Source: Clostridia bacterium (lineage in GTDB: Bacteria > Bacillota > Clostridia > Oscillospirales > CAG-272). From it: a stretch of DNA of 6,353 bases. The notes under the pieces are model-generated. The model was not told where the DNA came from. It saw nothing but the letters and a program-made list of their open reading frames with translations, and did no database searches. Shown piece by piece: positions 1-5,272 of this stretch (position 1 is its first letter; every line of letters begins with the position of its first letter). The stretch spans positions 1 to 6,353 of the forward strand of contig JAFXFQ010000061.1 in NCBI GenBank assembly GCA_017520365.1, given 5' to 3'. Both the position numbers and the translations under genes were made by a program.

Positions 1-88
1 AAATCGGAGTTTGAAGGGGAGATCTGCACTCGCGTTGCCGTAGGGGCGTCACTGTGTGCGCCCGTAAATCTGCACACGATGTAAACGG
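1..88. repeat. Left arm of a long imperfect inverted repeat
   Basis: Read against the reverse complement of 464-546, this arm matches over its whole length. Bases 1-46 match 501-546 at 45 of 46 positions. Bases 47-88 continue the match with a few substitutions and small gaps, including shared ATCTGCAC and GATG blocks. The arm starts at the window edge, so the repeat may extend further left. The two arms enclose about 375 bases without a convincing gene. No transposase or target-site duplication is visible, so this is a repeat cluster or non-autonomous element rather than an identified insertion sequence. Confidence 0.85.
40..75 (-). repeat. Copy A of the 35-base hairpin motif GTGCAGAT...CCCCTAC
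   Basis: On the minus strand this segment begins GTGCAGAT and ends CCCCTAC, as do 473-507 and 5417-5451. Between these ends it folds as a hairpin with loop ACA, the stem carrying one bulged base. It is 36 bases long, one more than the other copies, because of the bulge. It lies within the left arm of the long inverted repeat. Confidence 0.7.
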
Positions 89-99
89 TATGTAGGCAT

Positions 100-203
100 G
101 TAGGGCGGGGGCTTCGGAACCCCTAAAGCGAGCATGCTCACTGGACGGATCCCCCCGCAAGCGGGTCCTTCCATCGAGGGGAACCCTCGGCTCGCTCCCG
201 CCG
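100..203. repeat. Interrupted copy of a 25-base GC-rich repeat
   Basis: Bases 100-113 equal the reverse complement of 402-415 (14 of 14), and bases 189-203 equal the reverse complement of 391-405 (15 of 15). The single 25-base block at 391-415 is therefore present here as two halves separated by about 79 bases. GGCT occurs at both junctions (110-113 and 189-192). The intervening bases contain the palindrome GAGCATGCTC (130-139) and a perfect hairpin (175-180 with 184-189, loop GAA). This is either an insertion here or a precise deletion in the other copy. Confidence 0.65.
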
Positions 204-390
204 AAACGAATAATCCGCACAAACAAAACGAAGGAGCATTAACGGATGCTGTATGGGAGGGGTCCTCTCTCGGTCGTATGCAAACAAAAGATAACAGCAA
301 TACAAAACGGCTGTAATTTAAAGAAAGGCTTTCATGAACCAAACGTCAAATTGCATCCGAAAAGTACGCGATAGAATATTGTTTTGTTCA
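204..390. other. Gene-free core of the upstream repeat island
   Basis: This AT-richer stretch lies between the nested repeats. A 60-residue frame crosses it (134-316), but its first half is made of repeat sequence, it has no ribosome binding site before its ATG, and its product resembles no family I know. A weak TTGCAT (351-356) and TAGAAT (372-377) lie 15 bases apart, too close for a good sigma-A promoter. I see no RNA gene here. Confidence 0.5.
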
Positions 391-415
391 CGGCGGGAGC
401 GAGCCCCCGCCCTAC
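391..415. repeat. Uninterrupted 25-base GC-rich repeat, inverted relative to 100-203
   Basis: This is the compact counterpart of 100-203 in opposite orientation. It ends in CCCTAC, so together with 100-113 it forms an inverted pair nested inside the 1-88/464-546 pair. All four ends in this island present GTAGGG at their outer side, like the elements at 5273-5363 and 5417-5451. Confidence 0.7.
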
Positions 416-463
416 AACAGAATCGTTCATTTTCAGTGCAGACATATCGTTTGTTCGTATTTT

Positions 464-546
464 CCGTTCATCGTGCAGATGGGCGGGCGAACACAGTTCG
501 CCCCTACGGCAACGCGAGTGCAGATCTCCCCTCCAAACTCCGATTT
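464..546. repeat. Right arm of the long imperfect inverted repeat
   Basis: This is the partner of 1-88 in opposite orientation. The outer 46 bases (501-546) are almost identical to bases 1-46. The inner part contains a perfect 8-bp hairpin (485-492 with 496-503, loop ACA). It ends 66 bases upstream of the -35 box of rpmE, so it borders that promoter without overlapping it. Confidence 0.85.
473..507 (+). repeat. Copy B of the 35-base hairpin motif
   Basis: This copy begins GTGCAGAT, ends CCCCTAC, and has a perfect stem GGGCGAAC/GTTCGCCC with loop ACA. It matches copy C (5417-5451) at 28 of 35 positions with no gaps. One of the differences is a compensated pair change in the stem (A-T here, C-G in copy C). 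It lies inside the right arm of the long inverted repeat. Confidence 0.75.
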
Positions 547-612
547 GTCGAGGTGTTTTCAAGCAAAACACAAATCGGCCTCATTTTAATACAAACTTTT
601 TTCGAAATGCTA

Positions 613-641
613 TTGACTTATCATATCTTTTGTGTTAAAAT
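613..641 (+). promoter_or_regulatory. Sigma-A type promoter of rpmE
   Basis: A TTGACT -35 box (613-618) is followed by a 17-base spacer and TAAAAT (636-641) as -10. A TG at 633-634 adds an extended -10. Transcription should begin near 648, giving a leader of about 37 bases before the rpmE ATG. The same layout recurs at 3059-3087. No operator-like palindrome is visible. Confidence 0.8.
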
Positions 642-684
642 TCCTTGTACTGTAAAAAATCAAACCGCGAGGAGTGAGATAAAA

Positions 685-903
685 ATGAAGACTGGAATTC
701 ATCCCGATTATAAGGAAGTAACAATCCGTTGCGCATGCGGCGAGACTGTTGTTACCCGTTCTACTAAGGGTGATGCTAACGGCGAGATCCGTGTTGAAGT
801 TTGCTCTAAGTGCCATCCCTTCTTCACCGGCAAGCAGAAGTTTGTTGATGCAGGCGGAAGAGTTGACAAGTTCAAGAAGCGTCTTGAAGCAGCTAAGAGA
901 TAA
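685..903 (+). CDS. rpmE: 50S ribosomal protein L31, zinc-binding form
   Basis: L31 is a small protein of the large ribosomal subunit that reaches across to the 30S head and helps form an inter-subunit bridge. The product has 72 residues, the usual length. It opens MKTGIHPDY and carries two cysteine pairs (C16/C18 and C40/C43, the latter in CSKCHPF) expected to hold zinc; this marks the zinc form rather than the zinc-free paralogue induced on zinc starvation. The frame is open back to 334, but the ATG at 685 is chosen because it begins the conserved sequence and has AGGAG (670-674) ten bases upstream. The gene has its own promoter (613-641) and terminator (922-956) and is likely transcribed mainly as a single-gene unit. 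Identity is secure. Confidence 0.97.
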   Translation: MKTGIHPDYKEVTIRCACGETVVTRSTKGDANGEIRVEVCSKCHPFFTGKQKFVDAGGRVDKFKKRLEAAKR

Positions 904-921
904 GAAAGCATCTTTAAAGAT

Positions 922-956
922 CCGGATAGGAACGGAAAGTTCTTATCCGGTTTTTT
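922..956 (+). terminator. Intrinsic terminator after rpmE
   Basis: A 12-bp stem (922-933 with 939-950, one G-U pair) and a GGAAA loop are followed directly by six T. It lies 19 bases after the rpmE stop and 24 bases before hflX. Because no promoter is visible between it and hflX, it probably also sets how much transcript reaches hflX. Confidence 0.9.
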
Positions 957-979
957 CGTTCAATAATTATAGAGGTTTT

Positions 980-2368
980 ATGGAAGAAAAGGATTTTGAG
1001 GGACTTCCCTTTTATATTGAAATAACAGAAACCGTGATCCCGTCCGAAACGGAGGAAGAGGAGGAAAAGGCTCCCCGTGAGAAGCTTCACGAGGTTGCCC
1101 CCTCGGAAAACAGAAAGGCCGTTACCGTTTCCATATTTGAAAAGGGACACGAGGGCGAATGCCTGCAATCCCTTGAGGAGCTGAGAAGGCTTCTTGATAC
1201 AGCCGAGTGCTCGGTATCTGCTATAATCACTCAGATGCGCCCTGCTCCCGACAGCCGATACGGAATCGGCAGCGGTAAACTCAAAGAGCTTGAGGATGCT
1301 CTGAAAAACACGGGAGCAGAGCTTTGTGTTTTTGACTTTGAGCTCTCCCCTTCTCAGATAAAGGCTATTGAGGATGCGCTTGATGTCGACGTTTCAGTTC
1401 TCGACCGCAGTATGCTCATTCTTGATATCTTCGCATCCCGAGCGCAGAGCGCCGAGGGTCGCTTGCAGGTTGAGCTTGCACAGCTGAAATACACCGCTCC
1501 CCGTCTTATGGGTAAGGGCCGCGATATGTCCCGTCTCGGAGGCGGTATCGGAACCCGAGGCCCCGGTGAATCAAAGCTTGAGATAGACCGCAGACGCCTG
1601 AAAACACGTGTGGCTCAGCTTGAAGAAGAGATAAGAAAGATCGAGAAAAACAGAAGCGTTATCCGTGCCTCCCGCGACCGCAGCGGTATTACAAAGTGCG
1701 CTATCGTAGGCTATACAAACGCAGGAAAGTCTACCCTGCTCAACCGCCTTACAGATGCGGGTATTTTTGCCGAGGACAAGCTTTTTGCAACACTTGACCC
1801 CACAACAAGGCAGTATATTCTTCCCCACGGCGAGAAGATACTGCTCACCGACACCGTTGGATTTATCAAAAATCTGCCCCACCACCTTATAAAGGCGTTT
1901 AAGAGCACTCTTGACGAGGCTGTTTTTGCGGATATTCTTCTTATCGTTGTTGATGCCTCTGACGGCGAGTTTGCCTCTGAGCTTGAGGTTACGGAGGATC
2001 TTCTCCGCGATCTCGGAGCTGTGGGCAAGCCCACCATCTACCTTTTCAATAAGTGCGACAGAATAGTTGATTCGGAAAAGCTTCTCCAGATGAAGAGGAT
2101 CGCGGCCACAAGCGGTGCAAAGTACGCATTCATCTCTGCTGCGACCGGCGAGGGCATTGACGAGTTTGTTTCTATTCTTGAAGAGCTTTGCTCCGAGGGT
2201 AAAAAGACCGTAAAGGTGACCCTTCCCCAGTCTGAGGGAGGACTTCTCGGCCTTATCTACAAGGACGGCGAGAACGTAGAGGTTGAGTACACCGCCGACG
2301 GAATTGAAGTGACCGTGACCTGCGATGAAAAGCTTTACGGAAAGCTCAGACGGTTTATTGAGGAATAA
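980..2368 (+). CDS. hflX: GTPase HflX, ribosome-associated
   Basis: HflX is a translational GTPase-like factor that binds the 50S subunit, and in studied bacteria it splits stalled or heat-damaged 70S ribosomes and hibernating 100S dimers. The product has 462 residues. An N-terminal HflX domain ends in the glycine-rich GGGIGTRGPGE (187-197), followed by a helical segment and the G domain: G1 GYTNAGKST (244-252), G2 threonines in DPTTR (273-277), G3 DTVGF (291-295), G4 NKCD (357-360) and G5 SAATGEG (386-392). A short C-terminal domain follows. It is somewhat longer than the 426-residue E. coli protein, partly through an acidic stretch at about 23-29. The ATG at 980 is preceded by AGAGG only four bases away, a tight spacing that may limit translation. 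Its stop lies one base before the next ATG. Confidence 0.95.
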   Translation: MEEKDFEGLPFYIEITETVIPSETEEEEEKAPREKLHEVAPSENRKAVTVSIFEKGHEGECLQSLEELRRLLDTAECSVSAIITQMRPAPDSRYGIGSGKLKELEDALKNTGAELCVFDFELSPSQIKAIEDALDVDVSVLDRSMLILDIFASRAQSAEGRLQVELAQLKYTAPRLMGKGRDMSRLGGGIGTRGPGESKLEIDRRRLKTRVAQLEEEIRKIEKNRSVIRASRDRSGITKCAIVGYTNAGKSTLLNRLTDAGIFAEDKLFATLDPTTRQYILPHGEKILLTDTVGFIKNLPHHLIKAFKSTLDEAVFADILLIVVDASDGEFASELEVTEDLLRDLGAVGKPTIYLFNKCDRIVDSEKLLQMKRIAATSGAKYAFISAATGEGIDEFVSILEELCSEGKKTVKVTLPQSEGGLLGLIYKDGENVEVEYTADGIEVTVTCDEKLYGKLRRFIEE

Positions 2369-2369
2369 T

Positions 2370-3011
2370 ATGGACAACGAAAAAAGAGTAACTCTTGCCT
2401 CTGTGGGTGAGATCGAATACGAGGAAAAAAAGTCAATATTTATAGGCTATGCCGCCCCTGTGAGAACGGAGGATGAGGCAAAGGCCATCGTTGAGGCAAA
2501 GAAGCGTGAATACGCCGATGCTACCCACAACGTGTGGGCGTACTATATCGACAACGGCGCCCGCGCCCGCTACTCCGACGACGGCGAGCCTCAGGGAACT
2601 GCGGGCCTTCCTGTGCTGAACGTTCTCAAAATGTCGGGAGCAACGGATATGTGCGTTGTGGTTACCCGCTATTTCGGAGGCACACTTCTCGGCGCGGGAG
2701 GACTTGTGCGCGCATATTCCGCTGCCGCAAAGCAGGCCATCGACGAAGCCGGAATTGCCGTCAGCGAAAGCTTTGGCATCTATTCCCTCACCTGCTCCTA
2801 TTCCGAGTATCAGCGCCTCACCGTTCAATTGAAGGCAATGGACGTCACCGAGGATAACACCGAATTTGGCGAGGGCGTTACCGTCACCGCCGCAATCGAG
2901 GCCGACCGCGGAGGGGAGCTTGAAAACCTCATCCGCGAGATCACAAACGGAAAAGGCACCTGCACCCTACTTCGCGAGGAAGAAAGAGCGAGTAAGAGGT
3001 TTTCTGATTAA
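2370..3011 (+). CDS. IMPACT/YigZ family protein (UPF0029)
   Basis: This is a 213-residue member of the family containing E. coli YigZ, B. subtilis YvyE and the N-terminal homologue of eukaryotic IMPACT. Its biochemical role in bacteria is not settled; the eukaryotic relative acts in translational control through Gcn1. The conserved UPF0029 domain covers roughly residues 15-120, with RYSDDGEPQGTAG (67-79) and TRYFGGTLLGAGGL (99-112), followed by the small ferredoxin-like C-terminal domain (about 135-200). The ATG at 2370 begins one base after the hflX stop, and its GAGGA (2360-2364) lies inside the end of hflX, so translation is probably coupled. Pairing with HflX fits a ribosome-linked role, but that is inference. 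A strong terminator follows at 3018. Confidence 0.92.
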   Translation: MDNEKRVTLASVGEIEYEEKKSIFIGYAAPVRTEDEAKAIVEAKKREYADATHNVWAYYIDNGARARYSDDGEPQGTAGLPVLNVLKMSGATDMCVVVTRYFGGTLLGAGGLVRAYSAAAKQAIDEAGIAVSESFGIYSLTCSYSEYQRLTVQLKAMDVTEDNTEFGEGVTVTAAIEADRGGELENLIREITNGKGTCTLLREEERASKRFSD

Positions 3012-3017
3012 CATTTA

Positions 3018-3055
3018 TTCCCTTAAACCAATGGTTTAGGGGAATTTCCTTTTTC
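3018..3055 (+). terminator. Intrinsic terminator closing the hflX unit
   Basis: A 12-bp stem (3018-3029 with 3033-3044, one G-U pair) with a three-base loop is followed by a T-rich tail ending in five T (3050-3054). It begins six bases after the stop of the IMPACT-family gene and lies just before the next promoter, so it separates the housekeeping block from the accessory block. Confidence 0.85.
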
Positions 3056-3058
3056 AGG

Positions 3059-3087
3059 TTGACAGGGCATTTTACTTGTGGTAAAAT
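3059..3087 (+). promoter_or_regulatory. Strong sigma-A promoter of the leader and accessory cassette
   Basis: A consensus TTGACA (3059-3064), a 17-base spacer and TAAAAT (3082-3087) are visible, with TG at 3079-3080 as an extended -10. The start point should be near 3094, giving a leader of about 30 bases before the ATG of the 20-residue ORF. It is the only good promoter I see before the cassette genes. Confidence 0.85.
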
Positions 3088-3122
3088 CTATTCACAAATT
3101 TCAACAAAAGGAGGCGAAAACA

Positions 3123-3185
3123 ATGACAACAGTATACAATTTCAGATCGGATGTCATAACCCTCGCCTCTGTCAAGCTCTTTTGA
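3123..3185 (+). CDS. Candidate 20-residue leader peptide
   Basis: A short ORF (MTTVYNFRSD...ASVKLF) begins at ATG 3123, preceded by AAGGAGG (3107-3113) at a spacing of nine bases. Together with the promoter just upstream, this is among the best initiation contexts in the window. I do not recognise the peptide, and it has no obvious run of one amino acid as in classical amino-acid attenuators. Its stop codon lies in the right arm of a perfect 8-bp hairpin, and two terminators follow. It may be a regulatory leader peptide whose translation affects the downstream fold. Alternatively it is the remaining 5' end of a deleted gene. Confidence 0.5.
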   Translation: MTTVYNFRSDVITLASVKLF

Positions 3186-3189
3186 CAGA
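3168..3189 (+). promoter_or_regulatory. Hairpin over the stop codon of the leader ORF
   Basis: TCTGTCAA (3168-3175) pairs perfectly with TTGACAGA (3182-3189) around a six-base loop. The TGA stop at 3183-3185 lies in the right arm, so a ribosome finishing the ORF would open this hairpin. There is no T tract behind it, so it is not itself a terminator. A regulatory role is inferred from position only. Confidence 0.5.
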
Positions 3190-3204
3190 CCCTTTAAGTT
3201 GGTT

Positions 3205-3227
3205 GCATCCGAAAGGGTGCTTTTTTT
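3205..3227 (+). terminator. First of two tandem leader terminators
   Basis: GCATCC (3205-3210) pairs with GGGTGC (3215-3220), with one G-U pair, around a GAAA tetraloop. Seven T follow (3221-3227). It lies 19 bases after the leader ORF stop and 90 bases before the Xre gene. Confidence 0.75.
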
Positions 3228-3243
3228 ATCGGACTTGAGTCCC

Positions 3244-3272
3244 AGGCACCCCCACGGGTGCCTTTTTATTTT
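3244..3272 (+). terminator. Second of two tandem leader terminators
   Basis: An 8-bp perfect stem (3244-3251 with 3256-3263) closes a CCAC loop, and a T-rich tail runs to 3272. With the hairpin at 3205 it forms a tandem block that should end most transcripts from the 3059 promoter before the cassette, unless read-through is controlled. Confidence 0.85.
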
Positions 3273-3316
3273 CCGCGGCACCGTCCTTAAAAAGCCAGAA
3301 AAGGAAAAGTTTTATA

Positions 3317-3526
3317 ATGAAAAGAATACGTATTTCAGAAAAGATCAAAGAATACCGACGAAAAAAAGGTATCTCTCAGGCGCGTTTCGGAAGCTTGCTG
3401 GGGGTATCGGCTCAGGCCGTCAGCAAGTGGGAGCGGGATATGAACTATCCCGACGTAGTCCTTCTTTCAGACCTCGCCGAAATTCTCGATTGCTCCGTTG
3501 ATGATTTTTTTACGGCAAACGAATGA
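3317..3526 (+). CDS. Small Xre-family helix-turn-helix regulator
   Basis: The 69-residue product is almost entirely a Cro/C1-type DNA-binding domain. The first helix is near residues 7-16, the helix-turn-helix is ISQARFGSLLGVSAQAVSKWE (19-39) with recognition helix about 31-39, and the closing helices run to SVDDFF (60-65). No effector or dimerisation domain follows, so it may act as a simple repressor or activator of its own operon. ATG 3317 is preceded by AAGGA (3301-3305) at 11 bases. The NUDIX gene starts 21 bases after its stop. The domain resembles the N-terminus of the regulator at 5576 (shared EKIK, GVS.QAVSKWE and similar ends), so the two are paralogues. No promoter of its own is evident; TATAAT at 3313-3318 overlaps the start codon and has no -35 box. 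Confidence 0.88.
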   Translation: MKRIRISEKIKEYRRKKGISQARFGSLLGVSAQAVSKWERDMNYPDVVLLSDLAEILDCSVDDFFTANE

Positions 3527-3547
3527 CAAATTGAAGGAGGGATGGAA

Positions 3548-4008
3548 ATGCAAAACAACCAAAAAAATAAGCTTTTATTAACCTTGGGAAAACCAATTGA
3601 AGGCATTTCTTATTATGACAGGATAGGCGCATATCTTATTTGCATCGAAAACAATAAGCTGGCAGTCGTCCGCGATCCAAAGGGATATTTCCTTCCCGGT
3701 GGCGGAATTGACGACGGTGAAAGCCTTGAAGAGTGCGTAAAAAGAGAATGCCTTGAGGAAACAGGTTTTTTGTATGTGTTGACAGGCATATCTGCAGTGC
3801 TGAAGCCTACCTATTACATCCAAATGTTGGCTATTTTCATCCAATTCAGCATTATTACAGCGGAAGGCTGATTGAAAAAGTATGTGAGCCGACAGAAGAC
3901 GACCACGCTTTTGAATGGATCTCCGTGGGCGACATTGAAAGCAAAATGTACCTTGAACTTCAAGGACGGGCGGTAAAATACTATATGGATAATTGTATTG
4001 AAAAATAA
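3548..4008 (+). pseudogene. NUDIX hydrolase, frame broken at a T6 tract (decayed or -1 frameshifted)
   Basis: NUDIX enzymes cleave nucleoside diphosphates linked to another group; the substrate here is unknown. The first part has a complete NUDIX box at residues 52-74: G52-x5-E58, R66, E67, E70, E71, G73, F74. The frame read from 3548 then runs into an atypical tail and stops at 3871. The -1 frame, entered at 3769, instead gives a NUDIX-like C-terminal half without a stop for 79 residues (FVCVDRHICSAEAY..., GYFHPIQHYYSGRL, a final EWI region) to TAA at 4006-4008. Joined, the product would be about 153 residues, a normal length. ATG 3548 is chosen over ATG 3542 because AAGGAGG (3534-3540) lies seven bases from it but only one base from the other. 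It is either a recent frameshift, a sequencing error or programmed frameshifting at 3766-3772. The methyltransferase starts 12 bases after the restored stop. Confidence 0.8.
3766..3772 (+). other. Candidate -1 ribosomal slippery heptamer T TTT TTG
   Basis: In the reading frame of the NUDIX gene the bases fall as ggT TTT TTG, the X XXY YYZ pattern that lets both tRNAs slip back one base. This is exactly the shift needed to enter the conserved C-terminal frame. A GAGGA (3755-3759) lies six bases upstream and could act like the Shine-Dalgarno stimulator of dnaX, but it encodes the conserved E70-E71 and may be incidental. No strong downstream stem was found by eye. The same T run is also a likely place for an indel error. 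Confidence 0.45.
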
Positions 4009-4020
4009 TGGGAGGCAAAA

Positions 4021-4764
4021 ATGTCAGAACAGATAATTTTTGATAACAAACAGTTTTTCGAAGGATATAAGGCTATCAGAGATCGCGAAACTAATCTTAA
4101 TGATCTGTTGGAACAGCCGGCAATGAAACGGCTTCTTCCCGATCTCGCCGGAAAGACAGTTCTTGATCTTGGCTGTGGTTACGGGCATAACTGCGTAGAT
4201 TTCATTGAGCACGGCGCCGCAAAGGTAATCGGAATTGATATATCAAAGAAAATGCTTGAGGTTGCAATGCGTAAATCCTCCCACAAAAATATTGAATATA
4301 TCAATATGAGTATGACGGAAATTGCCTCCCTGCCCTATAAATTTGATCTTGTGTACAGTTCTCTTGCTTTTCATTACATAGAAGATTTTGAAAAGCTTAC
4401 CGCTGATATTTATTCATTATTGAATGATAACGGCTGCCTTCTCTTTTCCCAGGATCACCCCATAACGACGGCGACCGCAGACGGCATGGGACATTGGAAC
4501 ATGGATGAAAACGGTAATCGCATCTCCTATACATTTTCAAATTACGGACAGGAGGGTAAGCGTGAGTTTCATTGGATCACAGATGGAGTTATTAATTATC
4601 ACAGAACGGTGGGTAGCTTGATCACGACACTGGCGAAAATGGGATTTATTATTGATACCGTAGAAGAACCTACTCCGAAAAAATGGGCAATTGAAAAGTA
4701 CCCTATTATTACAAAAGAGTTTTTGAAGCCGAGTTTTATTATTGTTAAGGCGAAGAAGGGTTGA
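4021..4764 (+). CDS. Class I SAM-dependent methyltransferase
   Basis: The 247-residue product transfers a methyl group from S-adenosylmethionine to an unknown substrate, most likely a small molecule, in the cytoplasm. Motif I is VLDLGCGYG (47-55), the ribose-binding acid is D73 in VIGIDIS, and the strand FDLVYSSLAFHYIED (about 109-123) forms the motif after the adenine-binding loop. This fits the methyltransferase 11/25 type fold. The C-terminal part, with its HWITDGVINYHRT stretch and a conserved-looking EEPTPKKW, probably forms the substrate cap. GGGAGG (4010-4015) lies five bases before ATG 4021, giving strong initiation. It follows the broken NUDIX gene by 12 bases and precedes the second NUDIX gene by 14, consistent with one transcript. 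No signal peptide or membrane segment is seen. The substrate cannot be named from sequence. Confidence 0.9.
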   Translation: MSEQIIFDNKQFFEGYKAIRDRETNLNDLLEQPAMKRLLPDLAGKTVLDLGCGYGHNCVDFIEHGAAKVIGIDISKKMLEVAMRKSSHKNIEYINMSMTEIASLPYKFDLVYSSLAFHYIEDFEKLTADIYSLLNDNGCLLFSQDHPITTATADGMGHWNMDENGNRISYTFSNYGQEGKREFHWITDGVINYHRTVGSLITTLAKMGFIIDTVEEPTPKKWAIEKYPIITKEFLKPSFIIVKAKKG

Positions 4765-4778
4765 TTTCTTAGGTGTAT

Positions 4779-5252
4779 ATGAAAGATATTCAATTTCAAA
4801 AGGAACATAAACGTTTTAATTGCCGCGTAAACGGGATTTGTATAAAAGGCAACAAGATATTTTTATCCAAGCTGAAAACAGATAAATACTGGACGTTTGT
4901 CGGCGGAAAGGTAGAGTTCGGTGAAACCACCGATAATGCTATTCTTCGTGAATATAAAGAAGAGGTTGGAGTAGATCTGCAAATTGATAAGCTTATCGCT
5001 TTGATTGAAAATTTCTTTGAGTTGCGCGGAGATTCATGGCATCAATACATTTTCTTCTATCAATTAAGGGATGACAACAATGCGTTGGAGTTCTTTGAAG
5101 GTGAGCGAGAGATTGAAGATAATAAAGATGCGATATACAGATGGTTTGATTTAGCAGAGATATCAGACGTACCAATAAAGCCCGATTGTTCGAGAGAAAT
5201 TTTAAGAAATATATCATCGCAAATACAGCACTGTATTAATCGTGATAATTGA
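4779..5252 (+). CDS. NUDIX hydrolase
   Basis: The 157-residue product has a complete NUDIX box at residues 43-65: G43-x5-E49, R57, E58, E61, E62, G64, V65, preceded by a YWTFVGG strand. It should hydrolyse a nucleoside-diphosphate-linked compound using divalent metal; the actual substrate is unknown. The C-terminal region ends with a RWFDLAEI segment, typical of the domain end. The start is uncertain: ATG 4779 has only a weak AGG (4771-4773), while the in-frame GTG at 4773 lies 12 bases after AAGGG (4756-4760) and would add two residues. It is last in the cassette and looks more AT-rich by eye than hflX or the IMPACT-family gene. It is not a close duplicate of the NUDIX gene at 3548; beyond the box the two sequences differ. 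Confidence 0.9.
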   Translation: MKDIQFQKEHKRFNCRVNGICIKGNKIFLSKLKTDKYWTFVGGKVEFGETTDNAILREYKEEVGVDLQIDKLIALIENFFELRGDSWHQYIFFYQLRDDNNALEFFEGEREIEDNKDAIYRWFDLAEISDVPIKPDCSREILRNISSQIQHCINRDN

Positions 5253-5272
5253 GCAAATCCCAGTCAAATCCC

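Noticed and set aside
134..316. 60-residue plus-strand ORF in the upstream repeat island
   Set aside because: It has no ribosome binding site, half of it is repeat sequence that also occurs inverted nearby, and it shows no recognisable domain.
351..377. Possible promoter TTGCAT/TAGAAT
   Set aside because: The spacer is only 15 bases, both boxes are imperfect, and no gene follows before the clear promoter at 613.
1..546. CRISPR array or insertion sequence
   Set aside because: The repeats are inverted and nested rather than regularly spaced direct repeats, and no transposase or cas gene is present.
334..684. Upstream in-frame extension of rpmE to ATG 334
   Set aside because: L31 is about 70 residues and begins MKTGIHPDY at 685 with a good ribosome binding site; the promoter at 613-641 lies inside the extension, so the upstream codons would not be transcribed from it.
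1571..2377. 268-residue minus-strand ORF opposite hflX
   Set aside because: It is a shadow of the strongly conserved hflX frame, with no ribosome binding site or known domain.
3313..3318. TATAAT as a promoter for the small Xre gene
   Set aside because: It overlaps the start codon, so transcription would begin inside the gene, and there is no -35 box at the right distance.
3542..3547. ATG 3542 as start of the first NUDIX gene
   Set aside because: The GGAGG is separated from it by one base only; ATG 3548 in the same frame has the normal spacing of seven.
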